Source of the DNA: a virus
DNA: 40,762 bases
IMG/VR virus record: IMGVR_UViG_3300019458_000064
Location: 1 to 40,762 of that record
Reading direction: 5' to 3' (one strand)
The position numbers were made by a program, and so were the translations under genes. Below, piece by piece: positions 10,158 to 17,027 of the stretch (position 1 is its first letter; each line of letters opens with the position of its first letter). Below the pieces are notes generated by a model. That model did no database searches. It had not been told where the DNA came from and worked only from the letters and a program-made list of their open reading frames with translations.

Positions 10158-12341
10158 ATGGCTGTTACGTCCACGCTCAACCGCGTCAGCTACACCGCTG
10201 ACGGCGTCCTCACGTCATTCGCGTATCCCTTCGAGATCTTCCTCAACACCGATCTCCAGGTATTCGTCGCGGGAGTGCTGAAGACGCTCACAACCGACTA
10301 CACGGTCTCGGGTGTCGGGAGTCCCACAGGCGGAAACGTCACGTTCACCTCGGCTCCGGCGAACGGGGCAGCCGTGATCTTCATCCGCGTGCTGCCGATC
10401 ACCCAGTTGTCGGAGCTCCCGGCGAATGACCCGTTCCCCAGCACCACGGTTGAGACGGCCCTCGACAAGCTCACCCTGCTAGCCCAGCAGTTAAACGAGG
10501 TCGATCAACGGACGCTGAAGCTGGCCGTGACCTCGCTGTTCCAGAACCTCACGTCACCCGATCCGGTTGCAGGGCGCTTCCTTCGCTGGAATGCCGGACT
10601 CACCGGACTTGAGAACGCCACCATTGCCGCGCTTGGGGCGCTGGGCTTGCCGGTTTCCATCGCCGATGGCGGCACCGGCGCGATTACGGCTGTCGCGGCG
10701 CGGGCGGCGCTGAACCTGGACGGTCAGGTGCCGAAGGATCTCACCAACCGGACGGGCGGCGCATCGGCGGTCGGTGACGTCGTAACACTTTCGACAGCGA
10801 ACGACTCCTCGGTGGTTCTGGGCGACACGGTCTCCTCGAAGGCGACGTTCGTTTTCGCGGACGCGGTCATCAGCGACCTGTCCTCGGGTCGCTACATCCT
10901 CTCTGGTGTCGTATCCGCGAAGTCAACCGGTACCATCGGGCGCGGCGAGTACGTCCGCAAGTCAGCAACGACCAAGGCCATTGAAGGCACCGGTACCACT
11001 ATGAACGCGACGAACGACCCGCCGCAGGGCGCCCTCGGCGTCGCGCTGGCCCCCGCTGGGGGCGGCTTCTGCCTCATCTACTCCTTCGGCAAGACCTTCC
11101 CTGGCACGACGGCGGTGGTGGTGACCAACGACCGGGCCTCGTTCCGCAGCCTCCGCGTCTTCAACGACGTGGACGATCTCGCCCAGCGCATCCGCATCGT
11201 CGCTGATGAAGTGGTCCTCAGGGACCCCACGACTGGCGATCCGAAGAGGTTTACTGCCGTCGACGTCACGGCTGATCTCGGCGACTCCGGCGCTGGTGGA
11301 CTCGACACCGGCTCCATCGCCGCCTCAACCGAGTACGACGCCTATTTGATCGGGAAGTCGGACGGCACGATCAGCGCCGTCTGGTCGAAAGGACTTCAGT
11401 GGACCAAAGACCAGGACTACGCGGATTCTAACCGGGACGCTACGCTGGCGCTCCGCGATGCAACCGCGCGCACCAGGATCGCGCAAGGCTTCCAAGTCGC
11501 GGCGTCGGCCACGCTGCACAGCGTCGAGGTGAGTCTCATCAAAGTCAGCGCGCCCACGGGAACCCTATGGGCGGAGATCCAGACTAATAACGCCGGCGTC
11601 CCGTCAAATACGATGGTCACGGGCGGGCGATCCATGCCGATCCCCGTGGATGACCTCGATCCCACCAACCGGCTGAGGATGCGGTTCGTATTCCCGCAGC
11701 GTCCGTCGCTGACGTCGGGCACCCAGTACCACGTCGTTCTCAAGGGCGACTTCACGATTGGCGCGAACTACGTCACGGTCGGCGTGGATGCCTCGTCGCC
11801 TGCCTACGCCAATGGCGCCGTGTCGACATTCGACGGCACGTCGTGGGCGGCGGACGCCACGCGCGACTTCGCGCTTTTCACCGTCAATACGTTGGTTGGG
11901 ACGGAGGCAGTGACCTTCCCCACCGGCTATACCTTCGCGGGCCGCGTGTCCTGGAATAGGACAAACGGCTCCAGCCTACTCATGCGCTTCATGCAGCAAG
12001 ACGACTACTGGCAGAAGCTCGACCGCACGGACATAGCGGTCTCGGGTGCGACGTGGGTCGCCTACGATCTCGCCGGGGTCGTCCCGGCCGCGTGGGCTAA
12101 GGAGTACGAGCTAGTCGGTGAGACGAACGGCGGAAATATCACTGCCGTAGCGGACCCGCTGCCGCTTGGCCCGGCGACGATAACGACGGTGCAGACGAAA
12201 TGGCACAGCGCGGTCGCCGGAAACGGAGTAGGCCGAATGTACGGCAAGCACCGCATCCCGGGCTGGACGGGCCCAATGGTGTGGCTCTACACCAGCGCCG
12301 CCTCGAACATCGAGCCGACTGCTGCACGACTTCTCTTGTAA
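10158..12341 (+). CDS. Tail fibre protein with T7-fibre-like N-terminus
   Basis: 727 residues. The first about 130 residues (VSYTADGVLTSFAYPFEIF, later PFPSTTVETALDKLTLL) match the N-terminal tail-attachment domain of T7-type fibres. A short linker (ADGGTGAITAVAARAALNLD, about residue 170) of the kind common in fibres follows, then beta-rich repeats and a carbohydrate-binding-like C-terminal half with no recognised family. It should bind the host surface. Ribosome site AGGAGATCC lies before the ATG. The next gene starts on its stop codon. Confidence 0.85.
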   Translation: MAVTSTLNRVSYTADGVLTSFAYPFEIFLNTDLQVFVAGVLKTLTTDYTVSGVGSPTGGNVTFTSAPANGAAVIFIRVLPITQLSELPANDPFPSTTVETALDKLTLLAQQLNEVDQRTLKLAVTSLFQNLTSPDPVAGRFLRWNAGLTGLENATIAALGALGLPVSIADGGTGAITAVAARAALNLDGQVPKDLTNRTGGASAVGDVVTLSTANDSSVVLGDTVSSKATFVFADAVISDLSSGRYILSGVVSAKSTGTIGRGEYVRKSATTKAIEGTGTTMNATNDPPQGALGVALAPAGGGFCLIYSFGKTFPGTTAVVVTNDRASFRSLRVFNDVDDLAQRIRIVADEVVLRDPTTGDPKRFTAVDVTADLGDSGAGGLDTGSIAASTEYDAYLIGKSDGTISAVWSKGLQWTKDQDYADSNRDATLALRDATARTRIAQGFQVAASATLHSVEVSLIKVSAPTGTLWAEIQTNNAGVPSNTMVTGGRSMPIPVDDLDPTNRLRMRFVFPQRPSLTSGTQYHVVLKGDFTIGANYVTVGVDASSPAYANGAVSTFDGTSWAADATRDFALFTVNTLVGTEAVTFPTGYTFAGRVSWNRTNGSSLLMRFMQQDDYWQKLDRTDIAVSGATWVAYDLAGVVPAAWAKEYELVGETNGGNITAVADPLPLGPATITTVQTKWHSAVAGNGVGRMYGKHRIPGWTGPMVWLYTSAASNIEPTAARLLL

Positions 12342-12589
12342 TGGCTCGCTCACAGCCGCGCAGCGACGCGAAGCTTGCCGCGCTCGACGCCAAGGTCGAG
12401 GAACGTCACCGCGAAAACAAGCAGTGGCAGGTGGCGATGGACGGGAAGGTCGACAATATCACCGCAAAGATCGACTCGCTGCTCGCGTCTCGGTCGTTCT
12501 CGAAGGGGATCTGGAAGGCGGTGACGGTTCTCGCCCTCTTGGTCTCGGCGGTTGGTACCGTCATCGCTCAGTGGTTGTGGAAGAGCTAA
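12341..12589 (+). CDS. XhlA-like holin / lysis-associated membrane protein
   Basis: 82 residues. The N-terminal half is a charged coiled coil with a KVxxI heptad pattern; one transmembrane segment near the C-terminus (about residues 56-78, rich in VLALLVSAVGTVIA) ends in WLWKS. This is the layout of XhlA-type hemolysin/holin accessory proteins. It lies between fibre and endolysin, and the ATG overlaps the fibre stop (TAATG). It may make or assist the membrane lesion that releases the endolysin. The small hydrophobic protein at 13231 is the alternative holin. Confidence 0.65.
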   Translation: MARSQPRSDAKLAALDAKVEERHRENKQWQVAMDGKVDNITAKIDSLLASRSFSKGIWKAVTVLALLVSAVGTVIAQWLWKS

Positions 12590-12608
12590 AGACTCCCGAG
12601 GAGCATGC

Positions 12609-13031
12609 ATGCCCAGCACGTCGCTCCAGGACGTTGACAAGAATCTCCGGGACAAGTATCTCGCCCTGCGGGCGGAGTTTCAAGAATCGTCTGAGGGCCG
12701 CTCCCTCGTGGTGACCTGCACCAAGCGCAGCCCCGAGGAGCAGATGGCTGCCTACAAGCAAGGTCGGGCGTTTCGCGACGGCACGTGGATCATCGAGGAC
12801 GCAAGCCGCATCGTCACGCAGCTATCCGGGAAGCCAGGCAGCCAGAGCAACCACAACCTGACGCCCGCACGCGCCCTTGACGTGGCTGTCTGCATCGGCG
12901 GCAAGGTCACGTGGGACCATCGCGAGTACCTGCCCATCGGTCCACTCGCAACGAAGCATGGCCTCGTCTGGGGCGGTAACTGGACGACCTTGAAGGACTA
13001 TCCCCACCTCGAATTGCCCAAGGAAGGCTAA
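12609..13031 (+). CDS. Endolysin, M15 (VanY-like) L-Ala-D-Glu peptidase
   Basis: 140 residues. Zinc-peptidase motifs of the M15 family are visible: SNHN with His82, Asp91 in ARALDVAV, and YPHLE with His133 after GLVWGGNW. The gap between His82 and Asp91 is slightly longer than in the classic SxHxxGxAxD signature. There is no cell-wall binding domain, as expected for a Gram-negative host. It cleaves peptide cross-links of peptidoglycan. The ATG at 12609 is preceded by GGAG; a longer frame from a TTG at 12552 would overlap the holin-like gene and has no support. Confidence 0.85.
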   Translation: MPSTSLQDVDKNLRDKYLALRAEFQESSEGRSLVVTCTKRSPEEQMAAYKQGRAFRDGTWIIEDASRIVTQLSGKPGSQSNHNLTPARALDVAVCIGGKVTWDHREYLPIGPLATKHGLVWGGNWTTLKDYPHLELPKEG

Positions 13032-13033
13032 CC

Positions 13034-13234
13034 ATGTTCTTGTCTGATGTCGCAGCACTCATCCTGTGGGTCGCGTTCGCCTTCGTCCCCGGAGAGGACT
13101 ACCCCCGCATGGCCCACTTCAGCACCAAGCAGGCGTGCGAAAGCGCGGTTGAGGACGGCCGAGAGCGCGGCCTGCTCATCACGGACTGCCAGCCGGTGGA
13201 GATTAAGGGCAAGCCGAAGGGGTCGGGCGCATGA
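13034..13234 (+). CDS. Small membrane-anchored or exported protein
   Basis: 66 residues. A hydrophobic N-terminus (LSDVAALILWVAFAFV) could be a signal peptide or anchor. It is followed by a soluble part with the pattern FSTKQACESAVEDGRE, then TDCQPVE, with two Cys likely to form a disulfide. A related layout is seen in the protein at 36873. It follows the endolysin by two bases and overlaps the next gene (ATGA). By location it may belong to lysis (spanin-like), but no spanin signature is visible. Confidence 0.65.
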   Translation: MFLSDVAALILWVAFAFVPGEDYPRMAHFSTKQACESAVEDGRERGLLITDCQPVEIKGKPKGSGA

Positions 13235-13383
13235 GCAAGCTCAGGGCCCTCGCCAAGAACCCAAAGGTACAGACCGTGGTCTTGTCCGGGGCTGCATCGG
13301 CTGCGGCGGTTTACGGCGGTCCTCCGGCCGCGAACGCGGTCATGGTGTACTTGCCGAAGCTCGCCGCACTCCTCGGGCTGTAA
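13231..13383 (+). CDS. Small hydrophobic protein in the lysis cassette
   Basis: 50 residues, start ATG overlapping the previous stop (ATGA). A basic N-terminus (MSKLRALAKNPKVQ) is followed by two weakly hydrophobic stretches (VVLSGAASAAAV and VMVYLPKLAALLGL). It could be a small holin or antiholin with two membrane passes, but I recognise no family. The tight coupling to both neighbours supports that it is translated. Confidence 0.6.
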   Translation: MSKLRALAKNPKVQTVVLSGAASAAAVYGGPPAANAVMVYLPKLAALLGL

Positions 13384-13385
13384 CC

Positions 13386-13775
13386 ATGGCGCAACCCCAG
13401 TTTCTCTCACCCCTACAGGTCGAAGAGATCTCCAAGGATAACTGGCAACTGCTGGCGCCACTCCGGTTCTACAGCGCGGTCCTCGACCGTGAGATCACGG
13501 TGCCGGAGGGGTTCGTCACCGACTTCGCCTCGGTTCCTAGACTTCCGTTCATCTACTGGTTCGCGGGCGACACGGTGCGCAAGGCCGCAGTCATCCACGA
13601 TTGGCTCTACCGCACCGCTGCCGTGCAGGTGACCCGCGCCGAAGCTGACGCTGTGTTCGCAGAAGCCATTGAGGCGCTCGGCTACTGGAAGGCGCGACAG
13701 TGGTTCATGTGGGCTGGTGTCCGCGTCGGCGGATACTGGAGCTACGCGCCTCGAGCCGCCGCCGTTCAGTCGTAA
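13386..13775 (+). CDS. DUF1353 family protein
   Basis: 129 residues. The family pattern is clear: GFVTDFASVPRLPF around residue 41, then AAVIHDWLYR around residue 65 and a C-terminal AxxW-rich helix. DUF1353 proteins are common at the end of phage lysis or structural operons; their activity is not established, although the conserved Asp/His residues suggest metal binding. The gene begins two bases after the previous stop. It is the last gene before the terminator. Longer upstream frames (from 13047) overlap three better-supported genes and are discarded. Confidence 0.85.
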   Translation: MAQPQFLSPLQVEEISKDNWQLLAPLRFYSAVLDREITVPEGFVTDFASVPRLPFIYWFAGDTVRKAAVIHDWLYRTAAVQVTRAEADAVFAEAIEALGYWKARQWFMWAGVRVGGYWSYAPRAAAVQS

Positions 13776-13783
13776 GACACACT

Positions 13784-13828
13784 AAAGCCCCGGTCACGAC
13801 GTGTCTCGATGTCCTGAGCCGGGGCTTT
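13784..13828. terminator. Intrinsic terminator between convergent operons
   Basis: A perfect 10-bp stem (AAAGCCCCGG at 13784-13793 and CCGGGGCTTT at 13819-13828) encloses a 25-base loop. It lies exactly where the rightward tail/lysis operon meets the leftward replication operon. A-rich and T-rich stem ends on both sides suit bidirectional termination, although the T tract is short. Confidence 0.75.
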
Positions 13829-13865
13829 CGTCTGTCTGCTTTGGCGGGCTAGACAATCTTCCGCT

Positions 13866-13997
13866 TCATCGCCAGTTCACCCCTGTGGTCTTGCCGATGG
13901 AATCGGCTAACCGCTCGCGCTCCTGCGGCGTCGGCATCGCCATGCAGACCCAGCTCACCGCTACTAAGATCGCGAGTACGCTTATGACGTAGCTCAC
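13866..13997 (-). CDS. Small exported or membrane protein, last gene of leftward operon
   Basis: 43 residues from a GTG preceded by AGGAAA. The N-terminus is hydrophobic (VISVLAILVAVSWVCMA) with a Cys at the end of the hydrophobic stretch, followed by a charged tail (TPQERERLADSIGK). It could be a membrane peptide or a lipoprotein-like product. I recognise no family. It is separated by 25 bases from the DUF5664 gene and is the final gene before the terminator. Confidence 0.5.
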   Translation of the reverse strand: MSYVISVLAILVAVSWVCMAMPTPQERERLADSIGKTTGVNWR

Positions 13998-14022
13998 CGA
14001 CCGTTTTCCTGATCCCGCCGGG

Positions 14023-14499
14023 TCACGGCCTGTCGTGCCCGCCTTCCATACGCTGAACGCGCCTCAGCACTTCCTCCGGCGTCGGCAGCATCGCCGTCCG
14101 CCCGTTCATCTGCACCGGCTCACGCACTTCGTGGGTCTCTTCTTTAGCCTCTTCCTCAAGCTCGGTTTGCAGCAGCGCGAGCGCGCGCCACGCGAGCTTG
14201 GCCGAGTGCCTGCCGCCGTCCACGTCGATGCTGCCGCGCTCGACAAGGTGGCGCGCGATGCAATCGGCGTGGTCCTGGGACTTGCCCCGTGCCCAGTGAA
14301 GCTCCTCGCCAATGTTGTGCTGCTTGTTGCCCAGCAGGCTGATCTCCGCGACGGCAGCCAGGGCAGCGGGAAAGTAGTCGAGCACTCCACGCGCGATAGG
14401 CGTGCGCTTGCGCGCCGCCGCGTCCTGCGGCAGCCCGAGGCGTGGACCCCTGGCGGCGTCCATGCGGAACTTCTGGCTCTGTACGCCCCTTTGATTCAT
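14023..14499 (-). CDS. DUF5664 / dATP-dGTP diphosphohydrolase N-terminal-like protein
   Basis: 158 residues. The conserved pattern is strong: TPIARGVLDYFPAALAAVAE (about residues 33-52), GNKQHNIGEELHWARGKSQD, ADCIARHLVERG, then DGGRHSAKLAWRALALLQ. This matches the phage family labelled DUF5664 or dATP/dGTP diphosphohydrolase N-terminal domain, thought to act on nucleotide pools. The ATG at 14499 overlaps the stop of the deoxyribosyltransferase-like gene (ATGA), so the two are coupled. The substrate cannot be read from sequence. Confidence 0.8.
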   Translation of the reverse strand: MNQRGVQSQKFRMDAARGPRLGLPQDAAARKRTPIARGVLDYFPAALAAVAEISLLGNKQHNIGEELHWARGKSQDHADCIARHLVERGSIDVDGGRHSAKLAWRALALLQTELEEEAKEETHEVREPVQMNGRTAMLPTPEEVLRRVQRMEGGHDRP

Positions 14500-14909
14500 G
14501 CGTTCCTCCGCTGCACAATCAACTGCTCCAGTACATCGGGCCACGAGGCGAAGTGTCGAGCGAGCTCATGGAACACGTTCCGCTTAGGGCCGACGACCCA
14601 TACCGGAATCCCGGTGGCGAGCGCAAAACCAAACTCCACTTCGCGCCCCCCGCGCAAGTTGTCGTCGAAAGTGTCTAGGATCAACAGATCCGCTGTCTGG
14701 ATCTCATACAGGTCCCGCTTCGCGTACGTGCGCCCTTCTTCGGCGGAGAGCCCGGTCCCCTTCGTTCGCGTCTCGTCGGGAGCCGCCGTCTCCTCGTCGA
14801 GCCAGAGCGAGATCACGTGCCCCGCCTTCAAGGCACAGATGCGGTCGCGCTCGATGCGGAGCCGGTCCTTAGCGTCGAACTTCCCGGCGATGTAGATGTC
14901 TGGCAACAT
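14496..14909 (-). CDS. Nucleoside 2-deoxyribosyltransferase-like protein
   Basis: 137 residues. It starts with DIYIAGKF and has an ExRTYAKRDLYEIQTADLLIL segment and a GGREVEFGFALATGIPVWVVG motif. These are the phosphate/ribose-binding pattern and the conserved Glu of the nucleoside 2-deoxyribosyltransferase (DUF4406-like) fold. Such enzymes exchange or remove bases from deoxynucleosides or deoxynucleotides. It is coupled upstream (TAATG) and downstream (ATGA), in a short run of nucleotide-metabolism genes at the end of the replication operon. Confidence 0.75.
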   Translation of the reverse strand: MLPDIYIAGKFDAKDRLRIERDRICALKAGHVISLWLDEETAAPDETRTKGTGLSAEEGRTYAKRDLYEIQTADLLILDTFDDNLRGGREVEFGFALATGIPVWVVGPKRNVFHELARHFASWPDVLEQLIVQRRNA

Positions 14910-15142
14910 TACCTCGTGCCTTCCTTCTTTCTCTTGCGCGCCGCCGTGATGGCGGCGGGCAGGTAGTCTAGCATCATGTCGTTGAAAAAGTGCGCCTGCG
15001 GGGCCAGTATCAAGTCGTACGGGCCGATCAGCATCTCGACGACGGTGTGCCCTTGGTCCGCGAGCGCCTTAATCTCCGGGCGGTTGCCCCAGCCCTCGGG
15101 CACCGCAATGGTAATCGGCTGGCTCGTCTTGCCCTTAGCCAT
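14909..15142 (-). CDS. Hypothetical protein
   Basis: 77 residues from the ATG at 15142 (MAKGKTSQPITIAVPEG), which overlaps the end of the preceding gene by 8 bases. A four-codon longer GTG version is possible. It has a mixed alpha/beta look (GHTVVEMLIGPYDLILAPQA) with a C-terminal basic helix. The YDLIL segment recalls nucleotide-binding proteins like its downstream neighbour, but I cannot place it in a family. Confidence 0.65.
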   Translation of the reverse strand: MAKGKTSQPITIAVPEGWGNRPEIKALADQGHTVVEMLIGPYDLILAPQAHFFNDMMLDYLPAAITAARKRKKEGTR

Positions 15143-15533
15143 TAGATACCCCACGCTCCCCGTACTGCGGGCCTGGACTGCCGCTTCGGAGCGCCTGGAG
15201 CCGGGCGGAGATCCTAGCCGCCTCGCCGGGCTCCAGCCCCGGGTTCACGATCTCAATAGCCGGGCGATTGCTCTCGGTCTTCTTGGCTTCTAGCGCCTGC
15301 TGGGCTTCCAGTGCCGCCTGCGCCGCGCTCCGCAGCCCTTCGCTCAGCAGCTCGACGAGGAAGTCGTTATGGAAGGGGAACTCCTTGGCGACGAAGTCCG
15401 AAAGACTGTTAATCGCCTCGTTCATCTGCCTTGGGATCAGGATGGTCAACTGCATCGGGTCGACTGCGGGCGTCGGACCCGGATAGGGCAACCCGTTCGC
15501 CAGGTACAGTGCACGTCGGATGCTCTGTGACAT
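15135..15533 (-). CDS. Hypothetical protein
   Basis: 132 residues. The ATG has a GGAGGG site 9 bases upstream. The middle (about residues 30-60, MQLTILIPRQMNEAINSLSD then FPFHNDFLVELLSEGL) reads like a helical, ribbon-helix-helix-like or oligomerising region. It is followed by an Ala/Gln-rich coiled coil and a charged tail. A small DNA-binding or replication-accessory protein is possible. No family recognised. Confidence 0.65.
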   Translation of the reverse strand: MSQSIRRALYLANGLPYPGPTPAVDPMQLTILIPRQMNEAINSLSDFVAKEFPFHNDFLVELLSEGLRSAAQAALEAQQALEAKKTESNRPAIEIVNPGLEPGEAARISARLQALRSGSPGPQYGERGVSNG

Positions 15534-15537
15534 GTGG

Positions 15538-16092
15538 TTAGGCCCTCCATATCGTGGGCGTTGAGAGTAGGTTGCGAGCTACGAGCGCTTTCCGGAGCTG
15601 CATGTGCTGGATCACGTCCCCGATGACGCGCTTCGCGGCGAGCTTTAGACCCACGTCGGTGAGGCGGTTGGCCTCGCGCCATAGCACGGTATTCATGTGG
15701 ACCTTCGGAGCCGTTAGACCCAGCATAGCGCAAAGGTTCTCCTGCGACGCGGAGAAGACCGGCCCCTTCTTCACCAGATCCAGCTTGGTGTCGCAGGTGA
15801 GCTTGTCTTCCAGCGTCCGCATCCTGCGCTCCACGAGCGAGCCATTGATGATCGGCAGATCGTGCATGCGGATGTAGTGCCCGGTCACCATGTCGGCGGA
15901 CTCATACGCCGCAAGGAAGCACGACAATATCTTACGCGGGTCATCGCGGCCCAGGAGCATGCACGTCATGGTCTTCGGCTCGTCTACGAAACACCACGCC
16001 ATGGCGGTGATCTCGGCCGTCGTGTAGTCCTGGCCCAGATACGACAGCGGCCGGTTCTCGGTGTCAAAATCGAGGATGCGAAGCTTACGCAT
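15538..16092 (-). CDS. DnaQ-like (DEDD) 3'-5' exonuclease / RNase H-like nuclease
   Basis: 184 residues. Exo I is LDFDTENRP near residue 8 (D-x-E), Exo II is MVTGHYIRMHDLP near residue 68, and an Exo III-like Asp lies in RVIGDVIQHMQL near residue 160. It is a stand-alone exonuclease encoded downstream of a polymerase that has its own exonuclease domain, so the phage carries two proofreading-type nucleases. A repair, RNA-primer removal or DNA-end role is possible. It overlaps the upstream gene by 8 bases. Confidence 0.75.
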   Translation of the reverse strand: MRKLRILDFDTENRPLSYLGQDYTTAEITAMAWCFVDEPKTMTCMLLGRDDPRKILSCFLAAYESADMVTGHYIRMHDLPIINGSLVERRMRTLEDKLTCDTKLDLVKKGPVFSASQENLCAMLGLTAPKVHMNTVLWREANRLTDVGLKLAAKRVIGDVIQHMQLRKALVARNLLSTPTIWRA

Positions 16093-16279
16093 GCTTCGCC
16101 TCTATAGCGATAGGGCCGGGCTGCTTCCCGTTCTGCACACTCTTGAAGTAGCGTTTCCTTTCCGCGTCGATCATCTCGTTGATCTCATTGTCGGCGGCGA
16201 TGGAATGCTTGAGACGGATCGCGGCGCGAAGCACCTTCACCCGGTTGGCCCAGCCCTGCTCGATCTGCCCCTTCTTCAC
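16085..16279 (-). CDS. Small helical protein
   Basis: 64 residues from a GTG that overlaps the previous stop (GTGA), with GGAGAGGC upstream. Basic and helical (NRVKVLRAAIRLKHS, then MIDAERKRYFKS). I recognise no family. Coupling on both sides supports expression; it may be an accessory factor of the replication operon. Confidence 0.55.
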   Translation of the reverse strand: MKKGQIEQGWANRVKVLRAAIRLKHSIAADNEINEMIDAERKRYFKSVQNGKQPGPIAIEAKHA

Positions 16280-16431
16280 TTAGCGCCTCTCCTGTTGGCG
16301 TTGCTGTTAGTGTCGTGTTTGGCGCGCGTGGTGATCCCCTTCATGGTTGTCCGGTACCGCTGAATTCGAGCCTTGCCTTTCTCGGATGCATTATAACGTC
16401 GGTACTTGTCGAATCGGCCGAGTAGGCTCAC
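16276..16431 (-). CDS. Small basic protein with RYNASEKGKAR motif
   Basis: 51 residues, GTG start overlapping the previous stop (GTGA). The core RRYNASEKGKARIQRYR is a short basic repeat motif seen in phage proteins near HNH-type endonucleases; nucleic-acid binding is likely. Its 5' half lies in an 86-bp segment that is duplicated right after the polymerase gene (16942-17027), where the copy has a premature stop. The frame can be extended upstream to 16533, but this overlaps two other small genes and has no ribosome site. Confidence 0.55.
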   Translation of the reverse strand: MSLLGRFDKYRRYNASEKGKARIQRYRTTMKGITTRAKHDTNSNANRRGAK

Positions 16432-16437
16432 GCCGCC
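16352..16437. repeat. 86-bp direct repeat, copy A
   Basis: Matches 16942-17027 without gaps at 77 of 86 positions by eye. It covers the gene start of the small basic protein (GTGAGCCTACTCGGC read leftward) and the end of the gene before it, including the same GCGGCGTGA stop/start junction that ends the polymerase. Confidence 0.9.
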
Positions 16438-16529
16438 CAGATCGGTTGTCCTGTTCGATGATACAGCACCTTGAGATAACGCCCGGGGCCCAGCCGCACG
16501 GCCACGTTGGGGGCGAAGATGCGCCACAC
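16428..16529 (-). CDS. Small hypothetical protein
   Basis: 33 residues from a GTG at 16529. The sequence (VRLGPGRYLKVLYHRTGQPI) looks like a short beta-hairpin protein. It ends in AA and a TGA that overlaps the next GTG (GTGA), the same junction as after the polymerase. No family recognised; support comes from coupling to both neighbours. Confidence 0.4.
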   Translation of the reverse strand: MWRIFAPNVAVRLGPGRYLKVLYHRTGQPIWAA

Positions 16530-16631
16530 TCACTTACTCCGTTTATGACACTGACAACGGCAGTATTCGCCGCCTTCCTTCCAGCACTTCGGATCTCCCG
16601 GACACGCAGGGTCATCGTGACAAGTTCTCAT
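16530..16631 (-). CDS. Small Cys-rich protein
   Basis: 33 residues with six Cys and two His (CHDDPAC, then KCW, then CRCQCHK), starting at an ATG that overlaps the preceding stop (ATGA). The spacing suits a zinc- or disulfide-stabilised knuckle. It is one of several tiny Cys-rich proteins in the leftward operon. No family recognised. Confidence 0.5.
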   Translation of the reverse strand: MRTCHDDPACPGDPKCWKEGGEYCRCQCHKRSK

Positions 16632-16864
16632 CGCTTCCTCCCTTTAATAACACCGCTTTGACCTACGGCGACTCCAGACAACCAGGCGAGCTTAATCGCC
16701 TTGAATTTCTCCTCATCATTTTGACCAAGAGCCTCTTGAGCGTCCTGCATCCATTGAGGAGGAGAAAAATACCGCCCTCTCTTTCCCCGGGGTTTCCCTT
16801 GCGCAATCCATTCCGCATGGGCAGCTTGTTCCAGCCATTTCTGTCCAGAAGCCTGCCAGCTCAT
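16628..16864 (-). CDS. Hypothetical helical protein
   Basis: 78 residues. The ATG has AGAGGAAG just upstream. Aromatic/charged helices (SGQKWLEQAAHAEWIAQGKP, then FSPPQWMQDAQEALGQ) end in a basic tail. A 16-residue basic frame ends on its start (ATGA) but I do not list it. Codon use and coupling to the Cys-rich gene support a real gene. Function unknown. Confidence 0.6.
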   Translation of the reverse strand: MSWQASGQKWLEQAAHAEWIAQGKPRGKRGRYFSPPQWMQDAQEALGQNDEEKFKAIKLAWLSGVAVGQSGVIKGRKR

Positions 16865-16941
16865 CGCTTCCTCTTCCGGGAGACTCCGCGCCGTAGGTCG
16901 GCCCGCTGCATCACGCTAGGCGCGCTCTTGATCTGGTAATA

Positions 16942-17027
16942 CGGTATCGCTGAACTAGGGCCTTGCTCTTCTAGGATGCATTATAACGTCGGTACTCGTC
17001 GAGTCGGCCGAGTAGGCTCACGCCGCC
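16942..17027. repeat. 86-bp direct repeat, copy B, at the polymerase 3' end
   Basis: Second copy of 16352-16437, about 590 bp away in the same orientation. It includes the last codons of the polymerase and the GTGA junction. The nine differences include the change that creates a TAG in the reading frame of the small basic protein. Confidence 0.9.
16971..17021 (-). pseudogene. Truncated copy of the RYNASEKGKAR small protein
   Basis: GTG overlapping the polymerase stop opens a 16-codon frame (VSLLGRLDEYRRYNAS) that matches the start of the protein at 16276-16431 and then hits TAG where that protein reads Glu. Beyond the TAG the frame still resembles the intact copy (SKALVQRYR). This indicates duplication followed by decay, or a short peptide still made by coupling. 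Confidence 0.7.

Noticed and set aside
10158-12341. Diversity-generating retroelement, as in BPP-1
   Set aside because: The virion module is BPP-1-like, but there is no reverse transcriptase gene and no template/variable repeat pair near the fibre.
14035-14895. 286-codon plus-strand frame opposite the nucleotide-enzyme genes
   Set aside because: The minus-strand products match known families; this is their antisense shadow.
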